DNA of 64,000 bases from a virus (IMGVR_UViG_3300036819_000331:1-64000); one strand, 5' to 3'; shown: positions 24,711-33,489, counted from the stretch's first letter. The notes: generated by a model not told the origin, from the letters alone. Numbers and translations: made by a program.

Positions 24711-25205
24711 TTAATCGCCGCTTGTCTGCTCCGGCTCTTTCAGTTGAGAGGCCGCATATTTGACCCGGAACCGAAGCCACTGCTTCAACTCTTTTATCTC
24801 ATACCACGTTTGGCCTAACAGCGATGTCTTGTCGGAACTATGCACATCAATAATGGCAACATCCGCAGCGAGCGGGGACCTCGGGAATACTCGATGAAAC
24901 AAAAATATTTGCGGAGTGCCTTCGGTCTCGCTGGACAGCACGGTGTTTTGCCTAATGTAATCAGTGATGCACTGGACGAGAGATCGCGCGAAAGCCTCGG
25001 GGCTCGGCATGTTAGTCGGCCATTCAATCGTAAGATCAGCATCCTCAAACCGAACAGCCTTTGAGAATCGGTCACCCAATGCCGCTAACGTGGCATCTGT
25101 ATCAGCAATCGGTACGAGTTTGACGGTCGGCAGCGCCGCTATAAGTGTTCTCTCATAGGCAAGATGCACTTTCTTGTAAAACGCAGACAACTCAGAATCG
25201 GTCAT
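24711..25205 (-). CDS. Hypothetical protein
   Basis: Protein of 164 residues, alpha/beta, with FLFHRVFPRSPLAADVAIID in the middle and a charged helical end (KELKQWLRFRVKYAASQLKE). Low G+C compared with the phage core. No family or active-site motif recognised. It lies upstream of the recombinase gene on the same strand. Confidence 0.55.
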   Translation of the reverse strand: MTDSELSAFYKKVHLAYERTLIAALPTVKLVPIADTDATLAALGDRFSKAVRFEDADLTIEWPTNMPSPEAFARSLVQCITDYIRQNTVLSSETEGTPQIFLFHRVFPRSPLAADVAIIDVHSSDKTSLLGQTWYEIKELKQWLRFRVKYAASQLKEPEQTSGD

Positions 25206-25286
25206 TAATAACAGTGTAGCTGGAATATGGCCATGCCGCAGAGGAAATTCAGTCGTTGCGCCCAGCCCACTTTTGGGAAGTGAAGG

Positions 25287-25718
25287 TTACGAGTCCCGTC
25301 GCACCCGGATAACGACGGTTGGTGTATCCCTCTCGTAACCAGCCAGCTTCTCGTACATCTTTTTGAGCACTTGAAAAAGCATATCTGGCGTTCTTGCCTT
25401 CTCTACATAGCTTTCGACGATGTACTTTTCCGGCAGATTAGAGAATTGATGGACCTTGGCGTCTTCTAGGGCATATCCGGATGCCAGAACCTTCTTGTTC
25501 TTAACGATGCGGATCAACTGATCCTTCTTAACTACATTGTGCCTCTTATTCCCCCGAGAGCTGCGGAACAGCGTGAAAACCTTGCCCACAGGCGTGTCAA
25601 CCGCATACTTGCTGCTCACATTGTGAGGTTGCGACATAAGATTCACGTTACAGGTTTGCGCTAGTTCGCGCAATTTAACCGAAGTTAGCAGTGCTATCGG
25701 GTAATGTGCGATGGTCAC
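25287..25718 (-). CDS. Hypothetical basic protein
   Basis: Protein of 143 residues with pI clearly basic: GKVFTLFRSSRGNKRHNVVK, KDQLIRIVKNKKVLASGYAL and a final TVVIRVRRDS. The pattern is a small alpha/beta fold without a recognisable domain. Its start overlaps the zinc-ribbon gene upstream by four bases although its A+T-rich codon use differs from that gene. Confidence 0.55.
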   Translation of the reverse strand: MTIAHYPIALLTSVKLRELAQTCNVNLMSQPHNVSSKYAVDTPVGKVFTLFRSSRGNKRHNVVKKDQLIRIVKNKKVLASGYALEDAKVHQFSNLPEKYIVESYVEKARTPDMLFQVLKKMYEKLAGYERDTPTVVIRVRRDS

Positions 25719-25981
25719 AGTAAAGCCATTTGTGAGTTGTCTATGGCGGGAAGCATAGGAGGGAGCGCCGTTGCCGGACAGCGGTCAAAAAATCCCCTGT
25801 CCATTGCCAGCTGGTCACGGGCCGGGTGGATCAGTGTCTTGGCTCCGAAGTTCGCCGTGTGGCCAGAAGGTCGGCGCACGCGGCAGTAATGGCCGATCTT
25901 CGCCTCGCATTTCGGACATTGCACCTCAAGCGCAGGATCGCGAGTCCATTCTTGACCACAGGCATTGCAGGAGACGGTCAT
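25715..25981 (-). CDS. Zinc-ribbon protein
   Basis: Protein of 88 residues from ATG 25981. CNACGQEW and CPKCEAKIGHYC make a four-cysteine zinc ribbon, followed by RVRRPSGHTANFGAKT and RDQLAMDRGFFDRC, a motif I associate with small phage zinc proteins. Overlaps the HNH gene upstream and the basic protein downstream. Probably nucleic-acid-binding; role unknown. Confidence 0.65.
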   Translation of the reverse strand: MTVSCNACGQEWTRDPALEVQCPKCEAKIGHYCRVRRPSGHTANFGAKTLIHPARDQLAMDRGFFDRCPATALPPMLPAIDNSQMALL

Positions 25982-26622
25982 GTCTGGTTTTCCTTCCGCC
26001 GTTTCAGGGCCGCACCCTTTGCCTGCTTCAGCTTCGCGAGCGTCAGCAGTACCGGTCGCACTTCCTCCGGAGACTCGTCGTAACCCCGCGACCACCTGCC
26101 GTTAAGGTGCGGCAGCTCCCCGCGGGATATAAGCTGCCAGTTCAGCGGGTCGGCGTTCTGCCGGTTTCCATCCAGGCACTTCAGGCACATTCCCTCGGGG
26201 ATGGGCCCGTTCTTGTTCTCCCACAGGTATTTGTGCTTCAGGACATAGCGCCGCTCGAAGCCGGTGTGCGGATCCGTCTCCTCGATGCTGATATACAGAT
26301 AGCCATCCTCGTGCAGCCTTTCGTGCCCCGCGTATTTTATGTTGTGGGGGTGCTGGCCCTTCTTGAACTGCGTTGCGGCGCTGTTAGCGTTGTAGGGCAT
26401 CTTTTTGCCCTTGTTCCACGACACGCCGCCGGGCTTCAGGCGCCCGTCGCGGCCGGTGAGCCATCCCTTGCGCTTGCAAAGGCCGACATAGTTGTCGATC
26501 GATACGTCGCTGCGGCCAAACTCAGCGCAGAAGGCCGCGTGCGCCTCGGCGCGCGACGTGGTGCAGTTCGCCTTTATCCAGGCAAGCTCCTCCGCGCTGT
26601 AGTGTATGACCTTGCGCATCAT
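25978..26622 (-). CDS. HNH endonuclease
   Basis: Protein of 214 residues. An N-terminal helix-turn-helix-like region (SAEELAWIKANCTTSRAEAH) and a NUMOD-like stretch (WNKGKKMPYNANSAATQFKK) precede the HNH core: YLYISIEE, KHKYLWENKNGPIPEGMCLK and DGNRQNADPLNWQLISR. These are the marks of HNH homing-type nucleases in phages. It may be a free-standing mobile nuclease or take part in DNA processing. Four-base overlaps on both sides show it is integrated in the operon. Confidence 0.85.
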   Translation of the reverse strand: MMRKVIHYSAEELAWIKANCTTSRAEAHAAFCAEFGRSDVSIDNYVGLCKRKGWLTGRDGRLKPGGVSWNKGKKMPYNANSAATQFKKGQHPHNIKYAGHERLHEDGYLYISIEETDPHTGFERRYVLKHKYLWENKNGPIPEGMCLKCLDGNRQNADPLNWQLISRGELPHLNGRWSRGYDESPEEVRPVLLTLAKLKQAKGAALKRRKENQT

Positions 26623-26972
26623 TTCTTCTCCCCCGTCGTCCCGACGACGGCCATGGGCGGCGCGGGTTTCTTCTTCGGGACAGCCTCGATGCGGGGTTCG
26701 TTCCTGGGCTGGGCATCCGGGATAGGTTCCATGGCGGCCGATTTGTTTTCGATGAGCGGAAGCATCTTCTCGTAGTTGCCGCCGTACTCCGCTGTAAGCT
26801 TCGCGGCATTCAGCGCGACGGTGGCGTTGTCGATGATTTGCTCGCTGACTTTCACGATGGCATTGGTGCGGGCGGTCTCTCGCTCCATCTGCTCGTCGGT
26901 CAGATCCTCCTCGCCCAACCGCTCCAATTGAGCAAATAGGTGGTTGTTTAAATCAAGCAGCTTGTTTTTCAT
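26619..26972 (-). CDS. Hypothetical helical protein
   Basis: Protein of 117 residues from ATG 26972 (GAGAG upstream). The first 75 residues are helical (LNNHLFAQLERLGEEDLTDE, ARTNAIVKVSEQIIDNATVA); the tail is Pro/Lys-rich. Similar small proteins accompany HNH or ParB-like genes in other phages. No named domain. Confidence 0.6.
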   Translation of the reverse strand: MKNKLLDLNNHLFAQLERLGEEDLTDEQMERETARTNAIVKVSEQIIDNATVALNAAKLTAEYGGNYEKMLPLIENKSAAMEPIPDAQPRNEPRIEAVPKKKPAPPMAVVGTTGEKK

Positions 26973-27034
26973 AAACACTCTCGTCGTTGGTTGGCCCGTG
27001 GGCCGCCCCCGCGTGAGAGCGGCCCGGTTGATGA

Positions 27035-28948
27035 TTAAGCAGCTTTCTTCTTCGCCTTCGCGGGCTTCTTTTCCGGTGCCGTGAACGCCATGCCGTCCGG
27101 TAGCCAAGTACGGAGCTTCTGCTCGGTCTCCTTGTTTCCGGAGAATTTCTTCGGGTCGGCGAATGCCCGATCCAGCTCCTTCACGATGTCCCCCTTCTTG
27201 GCGCTGGCCCATTTTTCAGCCCAGGCCTTCGAGAAGATGGTCTTTCCGATATCGAGCAACTGGTCCTTGGTAATGCGCCCGAGATAGTTTTCAGCGGTGG
27301 GCCGCCAGAATTCCGTCACTTGTGCCTCCGTAGCCCCGAGGGCCGATTCGAGCGCGTTTTTCTGCGCCAGCTGCGATTGAAGCGTGCCCGCCACGCAATA
27401 GGCGAGGATCGCGAGCTTCTGCGCCTGCGTCAGCTCGCGGAATTCCTCAAACTTCGCGGATTCGGTCTTTTCCTTGAGCCAATCCAGCGCCAGCTGCTCG
27501 TGGCAATGGAGCAACATCTTCCCGGCGGCAGTATTCTTGGCGTCCGCCACCATGTCGGTCCTGAAGTGATTCCGCGAGAAACTGACGTCCGGCCCGGTAT
27601 GGATGTGGCTGCTGGTGAACTTGTCGATGGCAGCCTTGAATGCCAACAGGTCGAAGGTGACTTCGGGATCTGAGGCAAGCACAGCCTGCACAATCTGTAG
27701 GCGGTGCTGCTTCAGGGAGTCGATGATGGACTGCGAGAAACCCTTTTCCTTCGGCTTGGCGCCCTTACCGGCGTCGTCTTCCAACTCATCGCCATCGACG
27801 CCCGAAATATGCGCCGCGTCCTGCTTGCGCACCAACCCCAGCGTCACCGCGAAGTCGCCACCATGATCGATGGCGATGTACGCCCCGGCATGTTTTTTCT
27901 CTTCCGGGTCGAAAATGACGTATTTCTTTATCTCCTCGTCCGCCTCATTTACCTGCTCCTGAAGCTCGTCCCGCTTCGTGCAGGTGTCCTCGTAGGCTGG
28001 ATCTTCGTCGTCGATGTCCATCCATTTCTCGTCAATGGCCTCGTATTCCGCGCTGAGTTTCGCATATTTTTCCGCCAGTTTCTTCGGGGCGTTGATCGGC
28101 TTTGGCTCGATGCGGCCCATCTTTCCGGTATATTGCCAGTCGCGCTCAAGTGCCGTCTCCGCCCATGCCCAGCCGTCGGCCTTGAGCTTTTCGGCTTCGG
28201 CGGCGAGCTTGTCCTGAGCCAGTTGCTGCAGCAACGCGCCGTCGTCGAAGAACTTCTCCTTACCGAAGAGGTCGGCGGTTACTGTCCCGCCAGCTTTCTG
28301 GTAGGCGGCGATTCCCACGAACTTGCCGAGCTTGCTTTCAGTGCCGGGCTTTTCCTGGGTGATGAGGCTGCGAATATGATGCGTATTCATATACCGGCCC
28401 TCCGCCTTGAAGATCTTGCGCTGCAGCTCATGGTCATCAGTGATGGTGAAGGCCTGGGCACAGTCGAGGGACATCTTGTCCTCGCGGTAGGCCTGAAACA
28501 CCTCCGGTGCCAGCCGCGCCAGTTTCATGCGCTGCTGGACGCGCTTCTCGGTTACGCCGAACCGCTTGGCGATCGCCGCGGGCTTCATCCCGGCATCCGC
28601 TAAGGCGGCGAAGGCCTCGAATTCGTCGGCGGGGTGCATGGCATCCCTCACGATGTTTGCGGCGAGGCTTAATTCCGATGCGTTCGCATCGCCCGCCAGC
28701 TCGCAGGATATCTTGTGGTCCTTGGGCAGTTTCCCGTCTTTCTGCAATCCTTGCAGTGCCGTGAGGCGACGGCCGCCGTCCACTACGTCGTAACTGCCGT
28801 CTTCGGCCTTCGTCACGAGGGGCGGTTGCAGAAGCCCGTGGCTGAGGATGGATGCCTTCAGCTCCTCCAGGGAGCTTTTGTCGTGGGACTTGCGGACGTT
28901 GTGGGGAGACACTTTCAGTTGGTCGAGGGAGATGTAAACAGCAGACAT
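27035..28948 (-). CDS. Large ParB/Spo0J-like protein
   Basis: Protein of 637 residues. Residues 5-110 are a ParB N-terminal domain (VSPHNVRKSHDKSSLEEL, DVVDGGRRLTALQGL near 60-75), followed by a helix-turn-helix (MKPAAIAKRFGVTEKRVQQR, about 127-146). The remaining 470 residues are a long helical/charged region with a basic KKPAKAKKKAA end. ParB proteins are DNA-binding CTPases used in segregation; large versions on phages and mobile elements can also be nucleases or regulators. No ParA gene is visible in the window. AGGAG precedes the ATG. Confidence 0.8.
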   Translation of the reverse strand: MSAVYISLDQLKVSPHNVRKSHDKSSLEELKASILSHGLLQPPLVTKAEDGSYDVVDGGRRLTALQGLQKDGKLPKDHKISCELAGDANASELSLAANIVRDAMHPADEFEAFAALADAGMKPAAIAKRFGVTEKRVQQRMKLARLAPEVFQAYREDKMSLDCAQAFTITDDHELQRKIFKAEGRYMNTHHIRSLITQEKPGTESKLGKFVGIAAYQKAGGTVTADLFGKEKFFDDGALLQQLAQDKLAAEAEKLKADGWAWAETALERDWQYTGKMGRIEPKPINAPKKLAEKYAKLSAEYEAIDEKWMDIDDEDPAYEDTCTKRDELQEQVNEADEEIKKYVIFDPEEKKHAGAYIAIDHGGDFAVTLGLVRKQDAAHISGVDGDELEDDAGKGAKPKEKGFSQSIIDSLKQHRLQIVQAVLASDPEVTFDLLAFKAAIDKFTSSHIHTGPDVSFSRNHFRTDMVADAKNTAAGKMLLHCHEQLALDWLKEKTESAKFEEFRELTQAQKLAILAYCVAGTLQSQLAQKNALESALGATEAQVTEFWRPTAENYLGRITKDQLLDIGKTIFSKAWAEKWASAKKGDIVKELDRAFADPKKFSGNKETEQKLRTWLPDGMAFTAPEKKPAKAKKKAA

Positions 28949-29002
28949 GGACGGCTCCTATTGTGAAGGTTTACGGGTGAAGGGGTTTTCTAGGTGTCAA
29001 AC

Positions 29003-29560
29003 TCACGACGCGCCTGCCAAGGCGAGAATTGCCGATACGGAATTATCGCGATGATCATCGAGCGAGTGCGGATAAGGGCTGTCGTCCTCATGTCGCCACC
29101 GGCAGTCAAAGGTGAGTTTCGGGAACATCTCGACCATCTTGTGCAGCAGGGGTATCGGGGCGTCCCAGGCAGTGTTGAAGGTGATTTCGGTATATCCATA
29201 CTCAACCGACGCGTCGTCGATATCGACGCTGCAGGCATTCCACTTCGTGCCCCAATTCTGGATAGACCAGCTATACCAGTCGCGGTGGCCAATGGCCGCC
29301 AGTTCGGCTTCTTCCTCGGCCGTGAAAAGCCGAGTCTGTTCGGGCGAATCCTTTTCCCACTCCTTGACGACGTACCAGGATTTAACCGCCACGCCGTTGA
29401 TGGTGGTGTGGCCGGAAGCGGTGTGTTTCAGGATCTCGGGCATCGGCGCGATGCGGTTGAAATCGAAGAGTTCGTCTTCCCACTTCACGGCTTTCAAGAA
29501 AGCCCTAATGTCGGCCCGCTCGCCTTCGATGTAGATGCGGTTTGATGTCCAGTTCGGCAT
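29003..29560 (-). CDS. YubB-type ferredoxin-like (DUF1281) protein
   Basis: Protein of 185 residues from ATG 29560 (GGAG 7 bases upstream). MPNWTSNRIYIEGE at the start, FDFNRIAPMPEIL, and WSIQNWGTKWNA in the middle are hallmarks of the DUF1281/YubB ferredoxin-like family found on conjugative plasmids and phages. Function unknown; the fold suggests nucleic-acid or protein binding. It is the first gene of the leftward segment ending with ParB. Confidence 0.75.
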   Translation of the reverse strand: MPNWTSNRIYIEGERADIRAFLKAVKWEDELFDFNRIAPMPEILKHTASGHTTINGVAVKSWYVVKEWEKDSPEQTRLFTAEEEAELAAIGHRDWYSWSIQNWGTKWNACSVDIDDASVEYGYTEITFNTAWDAPIPLLHKMVEMFPKLTFDCRWRHEDDSPYPHSLDDHRDNSVSAILALAGAS

Positions 29561-29761
29561 ATGCACGCTCCTTCAGTTAGAGGTTGTTGGCGAGTGACAA
29601 AGGGCAGGGCGGCGCGCTGCCGCAACATGAGTTCGCGGGGACCCGGCTGCAGGAGCGAAGCGACGAAGCTGGGCGGAACGAATTTGCGGCGAGGGTGCGG
29701 CGTCCCTGCCAGTCACGGAGAGCCAACAACGGAAGGGGGTTACGGAAAATGCGTGACTCGG

Positions 29762-30019
29762 CTAAATGCCGGGCTCCTGCCCATACTCCCGCTCGTACCA
29801 CTCCTCGAACTGGTCCGGCTTCTGTGCCTGATAACGACACACAGTCCAAAAGAGATATAGCCCCAAACCGGACAGGAATACCGAGCTTGGCCAGTTGCCT
29901 CCCCCGGAGACGAAGGATACGAAATCGAAGGACAAATCGATGACGGCCACAATCATGATGGCGAACCACAGGAATATGGCGACGTAAACCAGAGAATGCG
30001 TAAATCTGCGCTTCATCAT
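29762..30019 (-). CDS. Two-pass membrane protein
   Basis: Protein of 85 residues from ATG 30019 or 30016. Two hydrophobic segments (LVYVAIFLWFAIMIVAVIDL and VFLSGLGLYLFWTV) are followed by an acidic cytoplasmic tail (QFEEWYEREYGQEPG). No family recognised. The 200 bp between 29561 and 29761 show no reliable gene. Confidence 0.55.
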   Translation of the reverse strand: MMKRRFTHSLVYVAIFLWFAIMIVAVIDLSFDFVSFVSGGGNWPSSVFLSGLGLYLFWTVCRYQAQKPDQFEEWYEREYGQEPGI

Positions 30020-30110
30020 CTCGGCTCGGCTCGGGTACATTTCCGATCATTCTACGTCCAGTCGCTGGGAGATTTCCATCCACCCCTGCCGATAGGTATG
30101 CTGGGATACA

Positions 30111-30623
30111 GTGAGCCTGCTGGAAATAATCGTGGCGATTGCGACGAGCGTTGCTGGAACGATCATTTACGCTACGGTCGGTGGCGGATACCGGCGCTTG
30201 TTTGGCCAGCAAATCTACATTACTGAGCCGCAGGAAAACGGGTTTCTCGCCCCTGCCGAGTCCCGTCGGGGCACGTCTGCTCATGCGGTTTCCGGAACCC
30301 TGAAACATCTCCCCAAGGGCCACGCCGTATGGCTTATCGTCATCGACGAGAAAAAGGGAAAGCATTGGCCACAGGGGTTCGAGCGCGTGGAATATCACGA
30401 GGCGACAGGAACATGGAGTGGGTACATAACGGCGGACGGGTGGCACCAGGTGACCGTCACGGCGGTCGTGGCTCCTCCGACCACGCAGGAGTATTTCAAC
30501 TATTTTCAGCGCGTCGGGGGAATGACCAAGCACGAGCCGCTGCTGAGCATTCCGTCCGAATGCAAACGACGGCATAGCATTCATGTCAAGGTTCCTCCGA
30601 CTCAGCCGAAGCAGGGTTCCTAG
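30111..30623 (+). CDS. Membrane-anchored hypothetical protein
   Basis: Protein of 170 residues from GTG 30111. One N-terminal membrane helix (LLEIIVAIATSVAGTIIYAT) is followed by a soluble beta-rich domain (AVSGTLKHLPKGHAVWLIVI, ATGTWSGYITADGWHQVTV), which resembles an Ig-like or carbohydrate-binding sandwich. Opposite in direction to the surrounding early operon, like a cargo gene. Confidence 0.55.
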   Translation: MSLLEIIVAIATSVAGTIIYATVGGGYRRLFGQQIYITEPQENGFLAPAESRRGTSAHAVSGTLKHLPKGHAVWLIVIDEKKGKHWPQGFERVEYHEATGTWSGYITADGWHQVTVTAVVAPPTTQEYFNYFQRVGGMTKHEPLLSIPSECKRRHSIHVKVPPTQPKQGS

Positions 30624-30625
30624 CG

Positions 30626-30808
30626 TCATATAAGACCCCGTTCCTGCGCCAGCCATTCCGGCATCTGCATCACCTTCTCGCTCGCGCACCACTCCGCCTG
30701 CGACTTGGGAAGCCATGTGCTCTTGCTGCCATCGAAGAATTGGTATGCCTTCTCCGTTTCGTGGCGAAGTTCCCCGGCGATTTCGATGATGTCGTGATTC
30801 TTTTTCAT
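30626..30808 (-). CDS. Small phage protein
   Basis: Protein of 60 residues. The core ETEKAYQFFDGSKSTWLPKS resembles a motif shared by many short phage proteins of unknown function, followed by QMPEWLAQERGLI. Convergent with the membrane-anchored gene; the stops are 2 bp apart. Confidence 0.7.
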   Translation of the reverse strand: MKKNHDIIEIAGELRHETEKAYQFFDGSKSTWLPKSQAEWCASEKVMQMPEWLAQERGLI

Positions 30809-30861
30809 AGGTGAGCCTCAGATAGCGTAGTCGTGAAGTGCCCTGATAACCTTGAAGCCAT

Positions 30862-31392
30862 ATGGCAAGAATGAAGGTGACGGCCGTTACCGATGCGCAC
30901 GCATGCGCGTTTCTCGGATTCGCAAAGCAATATCAAAAGGCCGGTAACCTTTTGTTTGATCGGCACGACCAAATGCTGGGCAATCCGGCATACTTCCTGT
31001 ATGCGCATACGATTGAGCTCGCCTTGAAGGCTTTTCTCCGAGCCGCGGGCCTTCCCATTGTCACGGATAAGAAGAGGAAGAGTCATCATATAACGGGGTT
31101 GTATGAAGAATGCCATGCTCTCGGACTTAGAATTGGCCCCCAAGACCGTTTCGATATTCGCAACGTTATCGTATTGCTCGAAGGCGCAAATCAAGATCAG
31201 GGCCTTCGATACGCGCGGGGGAAAAGCGCCAGTTTTCCTGATCTGTCGTGGACTCGGGAGGCAGTCGAGAGTCTGCTGGGTGCGGTTGAGCCGAGCGTGA
31301 AGAAGAAGATGGAAAGTGATGGCATTGTCCCAGCCACCCCGGCGAGGTTCGATTTCGTCTTCAGTACGCCGACGAGGAAGACCAAAGCTTAA
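30862..31392 (+). CDS. HEPN-like protein
   Basis: Protein of 176 residues. Residues 10-75 are helical with GFAKQYQKAGNLLFDRHDQM and NPAYFLYAHTIELALKAFLR, the pattern of HEPN-type four-helix domains (the HTIELALKAFL helix). The classical HEPN RNase motif (R-x4-6-H) is not clearly present. HEPN proteins include toxins and defence RNases, but also scaffold proteins. It stands alone, rightward, within the leftward early operon, so it is probably cargo. Confidence 0.5.
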   Translation: MARMKVTAVTDAHACAFLGFAKQYQKAGNLLFDRHDQMLGNPAYFLYAHTIELALKAFLRAAGLPIVTDKKRKSHHITGLYEECHALGLRIGPQDRFDIRNVIVLLEGANQDQGLRYARGKSASFPDLSWTREAVESLLGAVEPSVKKKMESDGIVPATPARFDFVFSTPTRKTKA

Positions 31393-31412
31393 GTGCGATG
31401 TCGCGAGGTTGC

Positions 31413-31607
31413 TCATGCCGTCAACTCCTTTCGCATTTGGCCCATGACTGTAGGGTGGCATGCAATATACGGTCTGCGCGTTAGCGGGTCAGTGATCATC
31501 AGCATCTCCCTCCATACCGGTCGGGCGCAGTCTCGCACTCTTTTCATAAGCTTCTTGATAAGCCGCTTTGAGCGATTGCGAGAAAGGGGAGGAAGCTCGA
31601 TGGCCAT
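31413..31607 (-). CDS. Small basic protein
   Basis: Protein of 64 residues from ATG 31607 (GGAG upstream). Very basic (LSRNRSKRLIKKLMKRVRD) with an aromatic, hydrophobic end. Probably nucleic-acid-binding. No family recognised. Confidence 0.5.
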   Translation of the reverse strand: MAIELPPLSRNRSKRLIKKLMKRVRDCARPVWREMLMITDPLTRRPYIACHPTVMGQMRKELTA

Positions 31608-31707
31608 ATAGTTCGGCTCCAAGTAAGGACTCGGATAAACCGGGATTCCGTTCGCTGGAGCGCGCCGGGAGTGATTCCGGGGCCGAAGGGCAGAGGATCG
31701 AGGAAGT

Positions 31708-32088
31708 TCATTCAGCAAGCCCTTTCCATTTGCGCCAGCGGTCAAGGAAATAAGCCTTCGCGCTCGCGGTGGGTATCTTCTCAAGGCAGGCTGTCGAGCG
31801 CAATTCGCGAAAAGCCTGAGTGATGTCATCCCAGAGTTGGCCGAACGGCGGCCATTGGCCGTCACAGGAGAGCCCGCGACGAATGTTATTGCAATCTAGG
31901 CATGTGTGGTACGAGTCCATCTCGCCTTCCCATTTTCCGGAGAAATAATGGTATTGCTGTCCTGGCAAAATGGGCCGGTGGCACTCATAGCATTTATGCT
32001 GCTTCCGTGCGCGGCGGATGGCCTCCGACTGAAATTCGTAGGCTCCGTCATAGTCCCCGCCACCTATGCAGACTCCGCACCCGGTCAT
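31708..32088 (-). CDS. Zinc-binding hypothetical protein
   Basis: Protein of 126 residues from ATG 32088, overlapping the exonuclease stop by four bases. KCYECHRPILPGQQYHYFSG and HTCLDCNNIRRGLSC give two CxxC pairs with intervening histidines, resembling a LIM/HNH-like zinc finger. The rest is helical. Common next to phage exonuclease genes, role unknown. Confidence 0.6.
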   Translation of the reverse strand: MTGCGVCIGGGDYDGAYEFQSEAIRRARKQHKCYECHRPILPGQQYHYFSGKWEGEMDSYHTCLDCNNIRRGLSCDGQWPPFGQLWDDITQAFRELRSTACLEKIPTASAKAYFLDRWRKWKGLAE

Positions 32089-32759
32089 GCCGCTTCCCCA
32101 CGCAACGCCTTCACCAGATACGGGTCCAACTCCGGCTGCCCCAACAGCCACCGCTTGTAATCGGCGGGAATATCCTTGATGGTCGCGCCCTTGTGCTTGC
32201 CGAACGTCATCACCGTGGGAATGCGCGCCAGCTCGCTCCGCATCCATATGCGCTCCCAGGTGAGCGGCCCGGCGGAATCCACCATCCGAGGAATCAGGTG
32301 GGACAGGATGATGTGGCAGTTGTAAACGTCCACATCGGCAGAATGCGCCCCTTTAAGCAATTCGCGGGCTTGCTGGCGGGCGACATGATAGAGAACCGCC
32401 GATTGCGAATAGCTGTCAAGCCCCGGAAAGAAATGCCGAGAGAGCGCCAGCACGCATATGCGCCGGATCTCCGGCTGGCCGATTACCTTCCAGTCGTAAT
32501 CGACGTTGTAGCCGACCAGATACTCTGTGCCCGGCGGTAACGCGAACTCGGTGTATGGCGGGCAGTCCGACAAGTCCTCGTCCATGATGTGATGGGTAGC
32601 CAGCGCCCCGAGGGATATCGGCTTACCAGGGTTATAGCGCTGGAGGAACGAGCCCTCCGGCCTCAGGGTATTCGGATCAGGGACCTTGATCCATGCGGCC
32701 TCGATGAGTCTCGGTTCGACTAATGAAGTTGCCTCCGTATCGAATAAAACTGCGGTCAT
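32085..32759 (-). CDS. DnaQ-like 3'-5' exonuclease with DUF3820 tail
   Basis: Protein of 224 residues. DEDD-type motifs are visible: FDTEATSL (ExoI, residues 6-13), VGYNVDYDWKVI (ExoII) and HSADVDVYNCHIIL (ExoIII). The C-terminal TFGKHKGATIKDIPADYKRW is the DUF3820 motif often fused to exodeoxyribonuclease X-like proteins. It would remove nucleotides from 3' ends in repair or recombination and is in the same leftward operon as RecT and RecE. Confidence 0.8.
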   Translation of the reverse strand: MTAVLFDTEATSLVEPRLIEAAWIKVPDPNTLRPEGSFLQRYNPGKPISLGALATHHIMDEDLSDCPPYTEFALPPGTEYLVGYNVDYDWKVIGQPEIRRICVLALSRHFFPGLDSYSQSAVLYHVARQQARELLKGAHSADVDVYNCHIILSHLIPRMVDSAGPLTWERIWMRSELARIPTVMTFGKHKGATIKDIPADYKRWLLGQPELDPYLVKALRGEAA

Positions 32760-32803
32760 GTGCTGCTCTGCTGCTGGGGGTTTAAATTAGGGGGTTGGCG
32801 GGA

Positions 32804-33217
32804 TTACTGTGAAGGAGTATCCTCCAGTTTGGTCATCGGAGGCAATGGGGCTGGATACCACTTAACCGGCTTGAGAATGGCCGGTATCATCTTCCGGTAG
32901 TTCAAAATCATGTGCGCCGGTATGCCGCTGGCATCGTTGTTTCTATTGTCGAGGTCGGGCTCTACCCAGAAAATCGCGTAATCAGGTGCGTTTTCCATGC
33001 CCTGCCATTCCACCGTCTTTTCGCCAGCTTCCAACGCCACCTCAAGCATTAAAGCAATGCGACCACCGACCATCTCCAGCACCGGATGGAGGGCGATGAT
33101 CGCCATTTCCGCAGCTGGTAGAAAGTAGCGCGCCTTTTTCTTCCTCGCAAAGCCAGCATCATTTAAATCCTTGATGGCGTCCATCACATTACGACGCTTG
33201 TCAGAACTCTCCGTCAT
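32804..33217 (-). CDS. Hypothetical phage protein
   Basis: Protein of 137 residues from ATG 33217, overlapping the preceding stop by four bases. The N-terminal half is helical (RRNVMDAIKDLNDAGFARKK), the rest mixed. Embedded between exonuclease and RecT genes. No recognised domain. Confidence 0.6.
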   Translation of the reverse strand: MTESSDKRRNVMDAIKDLNDAGFARKKKARYFLPAAEMAIIALHPVLEMVGGRIALMLEVALEAGEKTVEWQGMENAPDYAIFWVEPDLDNRNNDASGIPAHMILNYRKMIPAILKPVKWYPAPLPPMTKLEDTPSQ

Positions 33218-33489
33218 GCCGCCGTCTCCGGCTTCAGATCCTTCTTGTGAACCAGCATGTCCAGCCGTAGACGTTCCGGGTTCTTGAAGTCTGCCGGAAT
33301 ATGGCATGGCAACCGGGTTGTTACCCCGTCCCTATTGACGCAACGCTTGTGGAGAGCGAACAGAAACACCTCCTTGCCGGGACTTTTCTCGGCGAGTTGC
33401 TTCATATTCCACAATGCCGCATCAAACGTCGCGTGAATAACATCGGGCGTGCCGCCGCCTTCCACGAAAATCATGTAACCCTTGGCCAT
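33214..33489 (-). CDS. Hypothetical phage protein
   Basis: Protein of 91 residues: MAKGYMIFVEGGGTPDVIHA then a helix and KEVFLFALHKRCV. A small alpha/beta fold, frequent downstream of recT in phages. AAGGAG lies before the start. Role unknown. Confidence 0.65.
   Translation of the reverse strand: MAKGYMIFVEGGGTPDVIHATFDAALWNMKQLAEKSPGKEVFLFALHKRCVNRDGVTTRLPCHIPADFKNPERLRLDMLVHKKDLKPETAA

Noticed and set aside
29577-30716. A 379-residue minus-strand frame
   Set aside because: It covers two better-supported small membrane genes in other frames and has Arg/Pro-rich shadow composition.
30805-31461. A 218-residue minus-strand frame
   Set aside because: Antisense to the HEPN-like gene; weak composition and no start signal.
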